From Agrobacterium pusense (GTDB lineage: Bacteria; Pseudomonadota; Alphaproteobacteria; Rhizobiales; Rhizobiaceae): a stretch of DNA of 64,000 nucleotides. The stretch is taken from assembly GCF_900102105.1 (NCBI RefSeq), contig NZ_FNBB01000002.1, positions 620,001-684,000 of the forward strand, in the 5' to 3' direction. This document shows positions 1 to 9,163 of the stretch, in pieces. The stretch's first letter is position 1. Each line of letters starts with the position of its first letter. Both the position numbers and the translations under genes were made by a program. The notes beneath the pieces were generated by a model. It was given only the letters and a program-made list of their open reading frames with translations. It was not told the origin of the DNA and did not search any database.

Positions 1-84
1 TTCCGCTTCAGCCTGGCTCGGGCGAGCTTCAGCCACGTCGGGTTTTGCGCCAGCGCCGGGGAAATTCTTCACGATCGCATCCAT
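1..84 (-). CDS. folE: GTP cyclohydrolase I, N-terminal fragment
   Basis: Only the first 28 codons lie in the window; the gene continues past the left edge. The ATG at 84 is preceded by GGGAGA, a good ribosome binding site. The visible peptide begins MDAIVKNFPGAG and is a variable N-terminal tail, so no catalytic residue can be seen. I assign it from memory of rhizobial GTP cyclohydrolase I tails and because rhizobia carry folE divergent from the IscU-like gene found at 363. FolE would make dihydroneopterin triphosphate for folate. The call is context-based. Confidence 0.6.
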   Translation of the reverse strand, partial: MDAIVKNFPGAGAKPDVAEARPSQAEAE

Positions 85-362
85 TCCGTCTCTCCCGATG
101 CGGGTAAAGGCCGCACCTGAATTCGTTTTACATCGCGAACCCATGTTCGCAGTTGCTGCTATCTGGTTGTTTTATAGCATTTTGGCAAGGCCGATGCTGT
201 TTTTTCGGTATCGGAGCCGTTAATTTGATCACGGCTTGATGTCCAGAAAGCTCGTTAGCATATAATGAGAATGAAGGGCAGGAAAGCTTCACTGCGACAA
301 ACGCTGTGTTAGAAAAATTTGACCTGTCCTGTTTTGGGCATTCTTGAGCGCGCCGGGCACCA

Positions 363-812
363 ATGATGGACGATATCTACAATAATCGCATTCTGGACTT
401 TGCCGGGAATATCCCGCTCATCGGCGTTCTTGAGGATGCTGACGCCAGCGCCGAGAAACACTCCCGGCTGTGCGGTTCGAAGCTGAAGGTCTATCTGAAA
501 GTCGAAGACGGTATCGTAACGGCGTTTTCGCACGAGGTTCGTGCCTGTGCGCTCGGCCAGGCCTCCGCCTCCATCATGGCGCACCACATCGTCGGGGCCT
601 CCAGCGGCGAAGTCCGGCAGGCGCGGGAAGACATGCTTGCCATGTTGAAACAGGGTGGCGATGGCCCGACGGGCCGTTTCGAGGATATGCGCGTTCTGTC
701 GCCGGTCAGGGATTTCAAGGCCCGCCACGCCTCCACCATGCTGACCTTCGAAGCCGTGGTCGATGCGCTCGACCAGATCGAAGGCCGGCAGGCTCTCGAC
801 GCCGCGGGTTAG
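363..812 (+). CDS. IscU/SufU-like iron-sulfur scaffold-family protein, incomplete ligand set
   Basis: 149 residues, the usual IscU length. Cys37 (LCGSK) and Cys62 (RACALGQAS) sit where the first two cluster ligands of IscU/SufU lie. The third position reads RHAST, with Ala123 in place of the expected Cys, and the Asp of the canonical CGD motif is Ser here. So it is a scaffold-family protein that may not assemble a cluster in the standard way. The gene is divergent from folE and 3 nt upstream of yidD, suggesting co-transcription. A second in-frame ATG at 366 is possible. The fold is secure; the biochemical role is open. Confidence 0.8.
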   Translation: MMDDIYNNRILDFAGNIPLIGVLEDADASAEKHSRLCGSKLKVYLKVEDGIVTAFSHEVRACALGQASASIMAHHIVGASSGEVRQAREDMLAMLKQGGDGPTGRFEDMRVLSPVRDFKARHASTMLTFEAVVDALDQIEGRQALDAAG

Positions 813-815
813 GCC

Positions 816-1175
816 ATGTGCGGCGAACCGGGCTGCCGGCACCAGCAGACCGAGGTGAAATCCGGGCGATCACGTAACTGGACGGGCAGCTTTGCCAGGA
901 CGCCAGGACGGCTTTTCGGTATCGGCTTTATCAGGCTTTATCAATTGACGCTTTCCGGCTTCATCGGAAACTCCTGCCGCCATATCCCCACCTGTTCGGA
1001 ATATGGCTACGAGGCGATTGCCCGCCACGGGCTTTGGGCCGGCGGCTGGATGACGCTGTTTCGTGTGGCGCGCTGCGGACCGGGCGGCACAAGCGGTCTG
1101 GATCCGGTGCCGGAAGTACTTGATGGAAGCAGGCGCTGGTGGATGCCGTGGCGCTACTGGAGCCGACATCGATGA
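816..1175 (+). CDS. yidD: Membrane protein insertion efficiency factor YidD
   Basis: 119 residues. The core carries the family signature: IRLYQLTLSGFIG, then CRHIPTCSEYGYEAI, then GGWMTLFRVARCGPGG. These match the small cysteine-rich YidD family thought to assist YidC/Sec insertion of membrane proteins at the inner membrane. The first 30 residues are a non-conserved extension, and an internal start is possible. It begins 3 nt after the IscU-like stop and shares an ATGA overlap with the next gene, so the three probably form one transcript. Confidence 0.9.
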   Translation: MCGEPGCRHQQTEVKSGRSRNWTGSFARTPGRLFGIGFIRLYQLTLSGFIGNSCRHIPTCSEYGYEAIARHGLWAGGWMTLFRVARCGPGGTSGLDPVPEVLDGSRRWWMPWRYWSRHR

Positions 1176-1696
1176 ATCACTATGTGGCCCTGCTGCACAG
1201 CATCGTTCTCGGCGCGGGCAAGCGGCTTGTCATGGCCGATCTCAGGGCCTTGGCGGAAGAGCTGGGATTTACCGACTGCAGGACGCTTGTCGCGACCGGA
1301 AATCTTGTTTTTCGCGCTGAAGTGGCACCTGTCCGCGAGATAGAGGACAGGCTGGAGCGCGCCTTCGAAGATCGCTTCGGCAAACATGTCGATATTCTCG
1401 TTCGTTCCGGCGGCGACTGGCTGAAGCTGGCGGCGGACAATCCCTTCGCCAAGGGCAATCCGCCGGATGTCTGCGTGCGGGTGATGCGTGAACCGCTTGG
1501 CGAAGGTATCCTTGGATTTCTCGATAAGTACCGCCGACAGGAGACGATCGCCGTAATCGGCGGTGACTTGTGGATCGATTTCAAGGGCAAACCGAGCGAG
1601 AGCAGGCTGCTGTCTGCGCTGACCACAAGAAGGCTCGGTATAGGCACGACCCGCAACGCGAACACGGTCAATGGTCTCGCGGAAATGCTTCGCTGA
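1172..1696 (+). CDS. DUF1697 domain protein
   Basis: The ATG at 1172 overlaps the yidD stop (ATGA); a longer reading from 1139 would sit inside yidD and adds unconserved residues. The protein is 174 residues. The N-terminus MNHYVALLHSI.LGAGKR and the block MADLRALAEELGFTDCRTLVATGNLVF match the DUF1697 pattern, a ferredoxin-like-fold family of unknown function. The C-terminus has the usual TTRRLGIGTTRNANTVNGLAEML block. No catalytic role can be assigned. Confidence 0.85.
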   Translation: MNHYVALLHSIVLGAGKRLVMADLRALAEELGFTDCRTLVATGNLVFRAEVAPVREIEDRLERAFEDRFGKHVDILVRSGGDWLKLAADNPFAKGNPPDVCVRVMREPLGEGILGFLDKYRRQETIAVIGGDLWIDFKGKPSESRLLSALTTRRLGIGTTRNANTVNGLAEMLR

Positions 1697-1745
1697 GCGG
1701 CCTTCACCTTTGACTGCAATGGCAAAAGCCTTTATCAGCCTGCGT

Positions 1746-1800
1746 GCCCGCCTGTCGCGGGCAAATCATTATTCCAACACCACCCGCATTCGTTGGCGGG
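1746..1800 (+). promoter_or_regulatory. Two GC hairpins in the thrS leader
   Basis: GCCCGC-5 nt-GCGGGC (1746-1762) and CCCGC-8 nt-GCGGG (1783-1800) follow each other within 22 nt of the thrS start. Neither has a T-run, so they are not ordinary terminators. They could be leader structure, perhaps an operator bound by ThrRS as in E. coli, but no tRNA-like sequence is obvious. Confidence 0.3.
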
Positions 1801-1821
1801 ACTGGACAGGAGCACTAGACG

Positions 1822-3825
1822 ATGTCTGAAGCCGTTTCCCTTACATTTCCCGATGGTTCCGTCCGCAGCTACGCCCCCGGCACGACCGGCCGCGAGGTTG
1901 CCGAATCCATCTCCAAATCGCTCGCCAAGAAAGCCGTCGCCATAACGCTTGATGGCACCCTGCGCGATTTGTCCGACACCATCACCGATGGCAAGATCGA
2001 GATCGTCACGCGCGAAGACAAGCGTGCACTTGAGCTCATCCGCCACGATGCCGCCCACGTCATGGCCGAGGCCGTGCAGGAACTGTGGCCCGGCACGCAG
2101 GTGACGATCGGCCCTGTTATCGAGAACGGCTTTTATTACGACTTCGCCAAGAACGAGCCCTTCACGCCGGAAGATCTGCCGAAGATCGAAAAGCGCATGA
2201 AGGAAATCATTCAGCGCAACAAGCCGTTTACCCGTGAAGTCTGGTCGCGTGAAAAGGCCAAGGAAGTCTTCGCCGCCAAGGGCGAGAATTACAAGGTCGA
2301 GCTGGTCGATGCGATTCCTGAAGGTCAGGACCTGAAGATCTATTATCAGGGCGACTGGTTCGATCTTTGCCGTGGCCCGCATATGGCTTCCACCGGCCAG
2401 ATCGGCACTGCCTTCAAACTGATGAAGGTGGCCGGCGCCTATTGGCGCGGCGACAGCAACAATGCAATGCTGTCACGCATCTATGGCACCGCCTGGGCGA
2501 CGCAGGAGGAGCTCGATAATTACCTTCACGTTCTGGCCGAAGCCGAAAAACGCGACCACCGCCGTCTCGGCCGCGAAATGGACCTGTTCCATTTCCAGGA
2601 AGAAGGTCCGGGCGTCGTGTTCTGGCACGGCAAGGGCTGGCGCATGTTCCAGACGCTGACGGCCTATATGCGCCGGCGGCTCGCCAACACCTATCAGGAA
2701 GTCAACGCGCCGCAGGTGCTCGACAAGTCGCTGTGGGAAACCTCCGGTCACTGGGGCTGGTATCAGGAAAACATGTTCGCGGTGAAATCCGCCCATGCCT
2801 TTACCCATCCCGATGACGAGGAAGCCGATCAGCGCGTCTTTGCGCTCAAGCCGATGAACTGCCCCGGTCACGTGCAGATTTTCAAGCATGGCTTAAAGTC
2901 TTACCGCGAAATGCCGGTTCGTCTTGCTGAATTCGGCAATGTGCACCGTTATGAAGCGTCCGGCGCTTTGCACGGCCTGATGCGTGTTCGTGGCTTCACG
3001 CAGGATGATGCGCACGTCTTCTGCACGGAAGAGCAGATGGCGGCGGAATGCCTGCGGATCAACGATCTGATCCTTTCCGTCTACGAAGATTTCGGCTTCA
3101 GCGAAATTGTCGTCAAGCTCTCCACGCGCCCGGAAAAGCGCGTTGGTTCCGACGATCTGTGGGATCGCGCCGAAAGCGTGATGATGGAGGTTCTGAAGAC
3201 CATCGAGGAGCAGTCGGAAGGACGCATCAAGACCGGCATCCTGCCGGGTGAGGGTGCCTTCTACGGACCGAAGTTCGAATATACCCTGAAGGACGCCATC
3301 GGCCGCGAATGGCAGTGCGGCACGACGCAGGTGGACTTCAACCTGCCTGAGCGTTTCGGCGCCTTCTATATCGACCAGAACTCGGAAAAGACGCAGCCGG
3401 TGATGATCCATCGCGCCATATGCGGCTCGATGGAGCGCTTCCTGGGGATCCTGATCGAGAACTTCGCCGGTCACATGCCGCTGTGGTTCGCACCGCTCCA
3501 GGTCGTGGTCGCGACGATCACCTCTGATGCGGATGATTATGGTCGTGAGGTTGCGGAAGCGCTGCGCGAAGCGGGCATGGCGGTCGAGACCGACTTCCGC
3601 AACGAAAAGATCAACTACAAGATCCGCGAGCACTCGGTGACCAAGGTTCCTGTCATCATCGTCTGCGGCCGCAAGGAAGCGGAAGAGCGCACCGTCAACA
3701 TCCGCCGTCTCGGCTCGCAGAACCAGACATCGATGTCGCTTGAGGAGGCAATCACCAGCCTCGTGGACGAAGCGACGCCGCCGGATGTGAAGCGCAAGCT
3801 TGCGGCGAAGAAGCAGGTTGCCTAA
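1822..3825 (+). CDS. thrS: Threonyl-tRNA synthetase
   Basis: 667 residues, slightly longer than the E. coli enzyme. Domain order is the TGS domain (about 1-65), the editing/SAD domain (about 70-225), a class II catalytic core (about 270-545) and the anticodon-binding domain (about 550-645). The zinc-ligand blocks are visible: [31 protein letters not shown] with DDAHVFC following, and [11 protein letters not shown]. It charges tRNA-Thr in the cytoplasm. AGGAGC lies upstream of the ATG, and a strong terminator follows. Confidence 0.98.
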   Translation: MSEAVSLTFPDGSVRSYAPGTTGREVAESISKSLAKKAVAITLDGTLRDLSDTITDGKIEIVTREDKRALELIRHDAAHVMAEAVQELWPGTQVTIGPVIENGFYYDFAKNEPFTPEDLPKIEKRMKEIIQRNKPFTREVWSREKAKEVFAAKGENYKVELVDAIPEGQDLKIYYQGDWFDLCRGPHMASTGQIGTAFKLMKVAGAYWRGDSNNAMLSRIYGTAWATQEELDNYLHVLAEAEKRDHRRLGREMDLFHFQEEGPGVVFWHGKGWRMFQTLTAYMRRRLANTYQEVNAPQVLDKSLWETSGHWGWYQENMFAVKSAHAFTHPDDEEADQRVFALKPMNCPGHVQIFKHGLKSYREMPVRLAEFGNVHRYEASGALHGLMRVRGFTQDDAHVFCTEEQMAAECLRINDLILSVYEDFGFSEIVVKLSTRPEKRVGSDDLWDRAESVMMEVLKTIEEQSEGRIKTGILPGEGAFYGPKFEYTLKDAIGREWQCGTTQVDFNLPERFGAFYIDQNSEKTQPVMIHRAICGSMERFLGILIENFAGHMPLWFAPLQVVVATITSDADDYGREVAEALREAGMAVETDFRNEKINYKIREHSVTKVPVIIVCGRKEAEERTVNIRRLGSQNQTSMSLEEAITSLVDEATPPDVKRKLAAKKQVA

Positions 3826-3833
3826 TAACAGTT

Positions 3834-3860
3834 ACGGCCCCTTCGGGGGCCGTTTTGTTT
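3834..3860 (+). terminator. Rho-independent terminator of thrS
   Basis: Perfect stem ACGGCCCC/GGGGCCGT with a TTCG tetraloop, followed by TTTTGTTT, 9 nt after the thrS stop codon. Confidence 0.95.
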
Positions 3861-3907
3861 GTGGGGATGTGCGGGTAATTTCACTGCCAAAGGCGACGCA
3901 TTCACCT

Positions 3908-4023
3908 CCGTCACCCTGGACTAGATCCGGGGTCCAGCACGATCAAGTCCTTGATCGCGAAAGACTCTCTTCACGACGCAGACGCGTCGTCGCTGGATAC
4001 CGGATCAAGTCCGGCATGACGGA
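3908..4023. repeat. Mosaic intergenic repeat, copy 1 (GATCAAG core)
   Basis: Outer arms resemble GTCACCCTGGACTAGATCC and its inverted partner GGATCAAGTCCGGCATGAC. The inside holds the palindrome GATCAAGTCCTTGATC and then a GACGCAGACGCGTCGTC stretch. Related copies lie at 19904, 42113 and 57163, and copies with a different core at 7660, 48291 and 51918. Confidence 0.9.
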
Positions 4024-4039
4024 TGGATGTGGGTGACGC

Positions 4040-5020
4040 CTACTCGAAATCCCCGGACATCTCTTCCGGCGCCTGATCCTTCATCAGCACTTCCACATCC
4101 GAATCCCGGCCGGCGGTTACCTTGAAGTTGCGCTGGTAGACCTTGTCCTTGTTGCGGGCGATGGCGGTATATTCGCCTTCGGCCAGCACCATGGTCGAAA
4201 AGGCGCTGACGCTTTCATTGACAACGTCACCGCCGCCGTTCAGCACCGACCAGGCCGTATCGGCAATGGCTTCGCCGCCCGCTTCGGATACCAGCTTGAG
4301 AGTGATCTGTGCCGCCCGGTGCTGAAGGGTCGCTTCGGTAAGCTTGCCGGCTTCCACCTGGATATCGGCGCGCACGGAGGCGTTGGCGTTACCGTATTGG
4401 GAAACGACGTGATATGTGCCGGCATTGAGGCGCACGATGGTGTTCGGTTTAATGTCTTCCATAACCAGCCCGCGTTCGCCATCCGGACGGGCGTCGGAGG
4501 AATAGATAGAGAATTTCAGCTGGTTGGCGGAAATCTGCTTGTCGGACCCTGCAACGGCGTTCAGCACGAAACCACCGGCATCGAGAATCAGCACCTGTTT
4601 CTGGACGCTGCCGGAGGCAGGCACGTTGAGCTTCTTGGTGACACCTGCGCGGCCGAAAGCGACGTTGACGAAATATTCGCCCGGCACCAGATGGAATTCC
4701 GCCGAGCCGCCCTCTGAGCTTGCCAGCATCGGCAATTTACCGTCGGTGCCGGGGATGGGGCTGAATACGCGCCAGGACAGGCCTTCCTTCACCGCTTCGC
4801 CTTCGCCGGTCAGCTTGGCTTCCATGACTATGTCGCGGGCGGTGCTAGTCGGCGCGTTGGGGGCGGAGGGAGCGGTGAAAGCATTGAGTTTCGGCATTTT
4901 CGGCGTGCCGCCGAGTTGCTTGAAGTCCTTGAAGGCGTCCTGCGAAAAAGCAGCTTGCGATAACAGGCCAAGCGCGGCACATGCAATGCTCAGACGCGCC
5001 GCGATTTTGATTGCCGACAT
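4040..5020 (-). CDS. Secreted protein of unknown function, beta-rich
   Basis: 326 residues with a clear signal peptide: MSAIKIAARL, then a hydrophobic stretch ending SQAAFSQ, with cleavage near residue 26. The mature part looks like repeated small beta domains. Three segments share a pattern of a nominal domain followed by a Gly/Glu-Tyr turn (LVPGEYFVNVAFG, LNAGTYHVVSQYG, LAEGEYTAIARNK), suggesting three tandem carboxypeptidase-regulatory-like or PEGA-type repeats. A periplasmic or surface location is likely. It is divergent from the nitroreductase gene. I do not recognise a function. Confidence 0.75.
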   Translation of the reverse strand: MSAIKIAARLSIACAALGLLSQAAFSQDAFKDFKQLGGTPKMPKLNAFTAPSAPNAPTSTARDIVMEAKLTGEGEAVKEGLSWRVFSPIPGTDGKLPMLASSEGGSAEFHLVPGEYFVNVAFGRAGVTKKLNVPASGSVQKQVLILDAGGFVLNAVAGSDKQISANQLKFSIYSSDARPDGERGLVMEDIKPNTIVRLNAGTYHVVSQYGNANASVRADIQVEAGKLTEATLQHRAAQITLKLVSEAGGEAIADTAWSVLNGGGDVVNESVSAFSTMVLAEGEYTAIARNKDKVYQRNFKVTAGRDSDVEVLMKDQAPEEMSGDFE

Positions 5021-5106
5021 TTTCGATACCGATTGACTTCTTGATTTTCCCGGATCACTTCAAAACCAATGCCGTGGCTATTTCAAGGCCCATGTTTTTG
5101 CGATGA

Positions 5107-5711
<605 letters not shown>

Positions 5712-5712
<1 letters not shown>

Positions 5713-6323
5713 TGTTCTACACCACGGACACCAACCAGCACGGCCTGCCGCATGATCCGTTCAAGGCCATCGTCGCGCCGCGCCCGATCGGCTGGATCGG
5801 CTCGAAGGGCAGGGAAGGTTCCCTCAACCTCTCGCCCTATTCCTTCTTCAACGCGATTTCGGACCGGCCGAAGCTCGTGATGTTCTCCTCCAGCGGCAGG
5901 AAGGACAGTCTGCGCAATGTCGAGGAGACCGGCGTCTTTACCGCCAATCTCGTCAGCCGCCATCTGGTAGACCGGATGAATGCGTCTTCTGCACCCGTCG
6001 CTTATGATGTCGATGAATTCGCCCTTGCCGGTCTTACCGCTGTCGATGGCCGCGTGGTGGATGCGCCTTTTGTGGGTGAGGCACTGGCGGTTCTCGAATG
6101 CCGGGTAACCCAGATTCAGCAGCTCAGGGACATTGACGGCGAGCCAGCGGATTCCTGGATGGTCATCGGTCAGGTCATGGCGATCCACATCGACGAAACG
6201 ATCATTCGCGACGGGCGCATCGACATGGGACTTGCCCGTCCCGTGGCGCGCATGGGCTATATGGATTACTGCGATGGCGGCAGCGATGTATTCCAGCTGC
6301 AGCGCCCCTCTACTGCGCCGTAA
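5712..6323 (+). CDS. Flavin reductase-like domain protein (DIM6/NTAB family)
   Basis: 203 residues. The start at 5712 is fixed by the TGATG overlap with the nitroreductase; the open frame extends upstream only as a shadow. Family hallmarks are FKAIVAPRPIGWIGSKG, SLNLSPYSFFNAISDRP and ETGVFTANLVS, typical of FMN-binding split-barrel flavin reductases. Pairing with a nitroreductase suggests a shared flavin-linked reduction. Substrate unknown. Confidence 0.88.
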
Positions 6324-6452
6324 ATATAGGCCTTCTTCGGCGAGGGTTAATTTTTATGGTGAACCAAACGTAAACCATTTGCGCCTAGAGTTTTATACAT
6401 GGTGGCGGCGATGATGCCGCCATCCATTGTATGAATGTGTTTCGAGGCTCAG

Positions 6453-7589
6453 GTGATCGTACAGGCATTTCTTCGCTGGTCTGAAAAGGCTGGATCGACC
6501 GAGCGGGCGAATGCCGCCAATGCTCTCGGCCGTGCCTATCTGCATTCCGGCATGGCGCGCGAAAACCGCGATGCCGCCTATATGGCGATGACCTATCTTC
6601 TCGACGATCCTTCGCCGCGCGTGCGGCTGGCGCTTGCCGAAGCGCTTGCGGACGCCCATGATGCGCCGCGTGCCATTATCGTTTCCCTTGCCGAAGACCA
6701 GCCGGAAATCGCCTGCACGGTAATCGCCCGTTCGCCGGTTCTGGCCGAGGCCGATCTGGTCGATCTGGCGGGGCGTGGTGAAAGCTTGACCCGCGCGCTC
6801 ATCGCCGCCAGGCCCGGCCTGCCGCGCGGGGTCTGCGCCGCACTTGCGGAAGTTGGCGATCTGCCCGAAACCACCATCCTGCTAGAAAATGACGAAGCCT
6901 TCATCACACCGTTTTCGCTCCGGCGCATCGCCGAACGTCACGGTTGCGACGCCGATATCCGTGATCTCCTGCTCCGCCGCGAGGCCTTGCCTGCCGATGC
7001 GCGTCATCTGCTCGTGGGCCGCGTGAGCGAGGCTCTTGCGGATTCCGCGCTGGTTCATGCGCTGATCACGCGCAACCGCGCCGACAGTCTTTTCCGCGAA
7101 GCGGAAGATTCCGCCACCATCCTGATCGCATCGAGCGTTTCCTCGCCGGAACTGCCGGCACTGGTGGAGCATCTGCGCCAGAGGCTGGAGCTGACGCCCG
7201 CATTGCTCATCCATGCCGTCTGTTCGGGCCGGCTTGAGTTCTTCACGGCGGCCATGGTCAATCTCTCCGGTCTTGATGACCGCAAGGTGCGCGCCATTCT
7301 GGCCACGGGCCGGCCGCATGCGCTGAAGGCGCTGTTCCAGTCCATTGGTCTGTCGGGCGACGTCGTTGACGTCTTCAGCGAAGCGACGCTGATGTGGCGC
7401 CGTGCCGCCCGCTCGCAGCTTCCTGAGGCGGCCGCCTCCGTCTCCGCCGAACTGCTGTCGCATTTCCGTGACGTGAGCGGTTCTGAAACGCTGTTCGAAC
7501 TGTTGCACGCGGTGCGCAAGCTGAGCATTGCGGAAGAACGGCAGAAGGCGAGATATTATGCGCAGGCGCTGGCGGTGGAGGCGGCGTGA
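6453..7589 (+). CDS. DUF2336 domain protein
   Basis: From the GTG at 6453 the protein is 378 residues. An ATG at 6435 would add six residues but lacks a ribosome site, whereas GAGG lies just before 6453. It is all-helical and HEAT-like, with an early block YLLDDPSPRVRLALAEALAD typical of an armadillo/HEAT turn. The rest matches the alphaproteobacterial DUF2336 family, which has no established function. It is soluble, with no signal or membrane span. It stands alone on the plus strand. Confidence 0.8.
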   Translation: MIVQAFLRWSEKAGSTERANAANALGRAYLHSGMARENRDAAYMAMTYLLDDPSPRVRLALAEALADAHDAPRAIIVSLAEDQPEIACTVIARSPVLAEADLVDLAGRGESLTRALIAARPGLPRGVCAALAEVGDLPETTILLENDEAFITPFSLRRIAERHGCDADIRDLLLRREALPADARHLLVGRVSEALADSALVHALITRNRADSLFREAEDSATILIASSVSSPELPALVEHLRQRLELTPALLIHAVCSGRLEFFTAAMVNLSGLDDRKVRAILATGRPHALKALFQSIGLSGDVVDVFSEATLMWRRAARSQLPEAAASVSAELLSHFRDVSGSETLFELLHAVRKLSIAEERQKARYYAQALAVEAA

Positions 7590-7659
7590 GGTCGGGTTAA
7601 TTTTCGGCTGATACAAATCGCATGAGTATCATAATTTTCCCGGAGGGGGCATCCTCTCA

Positions 7660-7776
7660 TCCTCATCCCCGTGCTTGTCACAGGAATCCAGTCAGCCCAA
7701 GTCCTTGGGCTGGAGGGACTCTCTCCGCCGCGGAGACGCGCGTCGCTGGATTCCTGTGACAAGCACAGGAATGAGG
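7660..7776. repeat. Mosaic intergenic repeat, copy 2 (AGCCCAAG core)
   Basis: Outer inverted arms are CATCCCCGTGCTTGTCACAGG and CCTGTGACAAGCACAGGAAT. The core palindrome is CAGCCCAAGTCCTTGGGCTG, followed by a GCGGAGACGCGCGTC stretch. Same architecture as copy 1 with a different core and different arms. Confidence 0.9.
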
Positions 7777-7795
7777 GAAGATCGATTGCCCGCAA

Positions 7796-8215
7796 TCACT
7801 TATCGAACCGTTTGGCAATCCATGAATAGCTGTTTTCGACCATCCTCACAGGCGTTCCAAGGAAGTGCTTTATGCCTTCGGTGGAAGGAAGGACGCGGCT
7901 GACGCGGCCGATCGCCTGTTTGGTGAGACTTTCCTCTTCTTTCGGCGTCACTTCCGCCGTGGCCTGCTGGGCATCGGCCGGTGCTGGAGTGCCGGACTGC
8001 GTGCCGGCCGTTTGCGGGCTCTGTTCACCCGGTGTCTGGCACACGGCCACGACCACCGGATAGGACGCGTTCGCAAAACGCTCCAGCTCCTTTTCCGACA
8101 CAGCGTCGCACAGTTCGATGCTCGTCCACCGCTGTTGCGAGGTGGCGAGGTAATGGCAATCGGTGGCGCTGTCGTCGCAACCGAGAAAGGTCATGAGAAC
8201 GAGGGCTGTTTTCAT
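7796..8215 (-). CDS. Small hypothetical protein with N-terminal hydrophobic segment
   Basis: 139 residues. It starts MKTALVLMTFLGCDDSATDC, a short hydrophobic segment followed by cysteine-rich sequence. The middle contains SYPVVVAVC, then a low-complexity Gln/Thr/Ala/Pro linker (about 64-88) and a C-terminal basic segment. I recall similar unannotated proteins in rhizobia but no function. Export is possible, though the N-terminus is short for a signal peptide. Four Cys in the first 55 residues could form disulfides. Confidence 0.6.
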   Translation of the reverse strand: MKTALVLMTFLGCDDSATDCHYLATSQQRWTSIELCDAVSEKELERFANASYPVVVAVCQTPGEQSPQTAGTQSGTPAPADAQQATAEVTPKEEESLTKQAIGRVSRVLPSTEGIKHFLGTPVRMVENSYSWIAKRFDK

Positions 8216-8322
8216 GGTGTGTGTTGCCTCTGTCGGGAATTATGCTCTAGAAACTCATCTATCCCGATTGCAGTGACATTACGACGAAATACGCATTTTT
8301 TTGAGAGAAGGCAGGCATCGCA

Positions 8323-8778
8323 TTGGCCATCGAAATCAAGCTTGAGACACCCCGTCAGGACGCGGTTCTGCGCCTCATCGACCTTTCCAATTCCTATATG
8401 GCGTCGCTTTACCCCGCAGAAAGCAATCATCTGGTCGATATCGGCGCGCTTGAGAAGGATAATGTCTCTTTTTTCGTGGTGCGGCAGGGTAGCCGCGTGG
8501 TCGGCTGCGGGGCGCTGGTGGAAGCGGGCGATGGCACGGCTGAGGTCAAGCGCATGTTCGTCGATCCGGAGGCGCGGGGTCTGCGCATCGGCAAGCTGAT
8601 CATGGATACGCTCATCGCGCGTGGTGAGGAGCTTGGCCTTTCTGCCATTCGTCTCGAGACCGGCATCAGCCAGCCGGAGGCGATAGGGCTTTACCGCAAG
8701 GCGGGTTTCGTGGAGATCGAGGCTTTTGCGCCCTATAAGCCTGATCCGCTCAGCCTCTTCATGGAGAAGGTGCTTTAA
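8323..8778 (+). CDS. GNAT-family N-acetyltransferase
   Basis: 151 residues. There is no ATG near the start; TTG at 8323 gives MAIEIKLETP and is the best candidate. The acetyl-CoA motif A region reads EVKRMFVDPEARGLRIGKLIM, followed by AIRLETGISQPEAIGLYRKAG and FVEI, the standard GNAT layout of signature loop and C-terminal strand. The acceptor substrate is not predictable. It lies alone between two minus-strand genes. Confidence 0.9.
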   Translation: MAIEIKLETPRQDAVLRLIDLSNSYMASLYPAESNHLVDIGALEKDNVSFFVVRQGSRVVGCGALVEAGDGTAEVKRMFVDPEARGLRIGKLIMDTLIARGEELGLSAIRLETGISQPEAIGLYRKAGFVEIEAFAPYKPDPLSLFMEKVL

Positions 8779-9163
8779 GTCGGCGGCACAGGTTCGCGGC
8801 CGCTTTGCGGTGTCCAAACCGAAGGAATTCACGCGACATGAAACGCAGCGCGAGCGACGGATCGCGCCAAACACCCAACGTCATCCTCGGTGTGTCACGA
8901 GGATCTGCATCCGAGTGATTTATCTGACGTGATTAGAACCTTGGCACAAGGTGAGGGTGACGGCGATGGTGCATTTCCCGCTCTTCATCCGTTTCAGACC
9001 TGAATGAAAACTTAGAACTAAGAATGATCGCAACGCGCCGAGGATCAGGTCCCGTACCGGAGAAGCGATAGTTGCGGATGCGCAACGAGGCCGAGCATGG
9101 GCGGATGCGAGGTTCGCGGATATCTGTCGTTACCGGAGCTGCGGCGTCTGGCGCAGGCTTCAA
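8779..9163. other. 385-bp intergenic stretch with a repeat fragment and a 13-codon ORF
   Basis: No standard-length gene is supported. It contains a hairpin-forming repeat remnant (8879-8912) and, on the minus strand at 8974-8933, a 13-codon ORF rich in His and Arg codons. The part at 8990-9040 is locally AT-rich. Confidence 0.5.
8879..8912. repeat. Remnant of an intergenic palindromic repeat
   Basis: ATCCTCG-loop-CGAGGAT inverted repeat flanked by GTC and GCATCC, resembling the outer arm of the mosaic repeats elsewhere in the window but without the core. Confidence 0.45.

Noticed and set aside
8326..8599. A plus-strand shadow frame across the acetyltransferase gene as a separate gene
   Set aside because: It is out of phase with the clear GNAT protein and has no family features.
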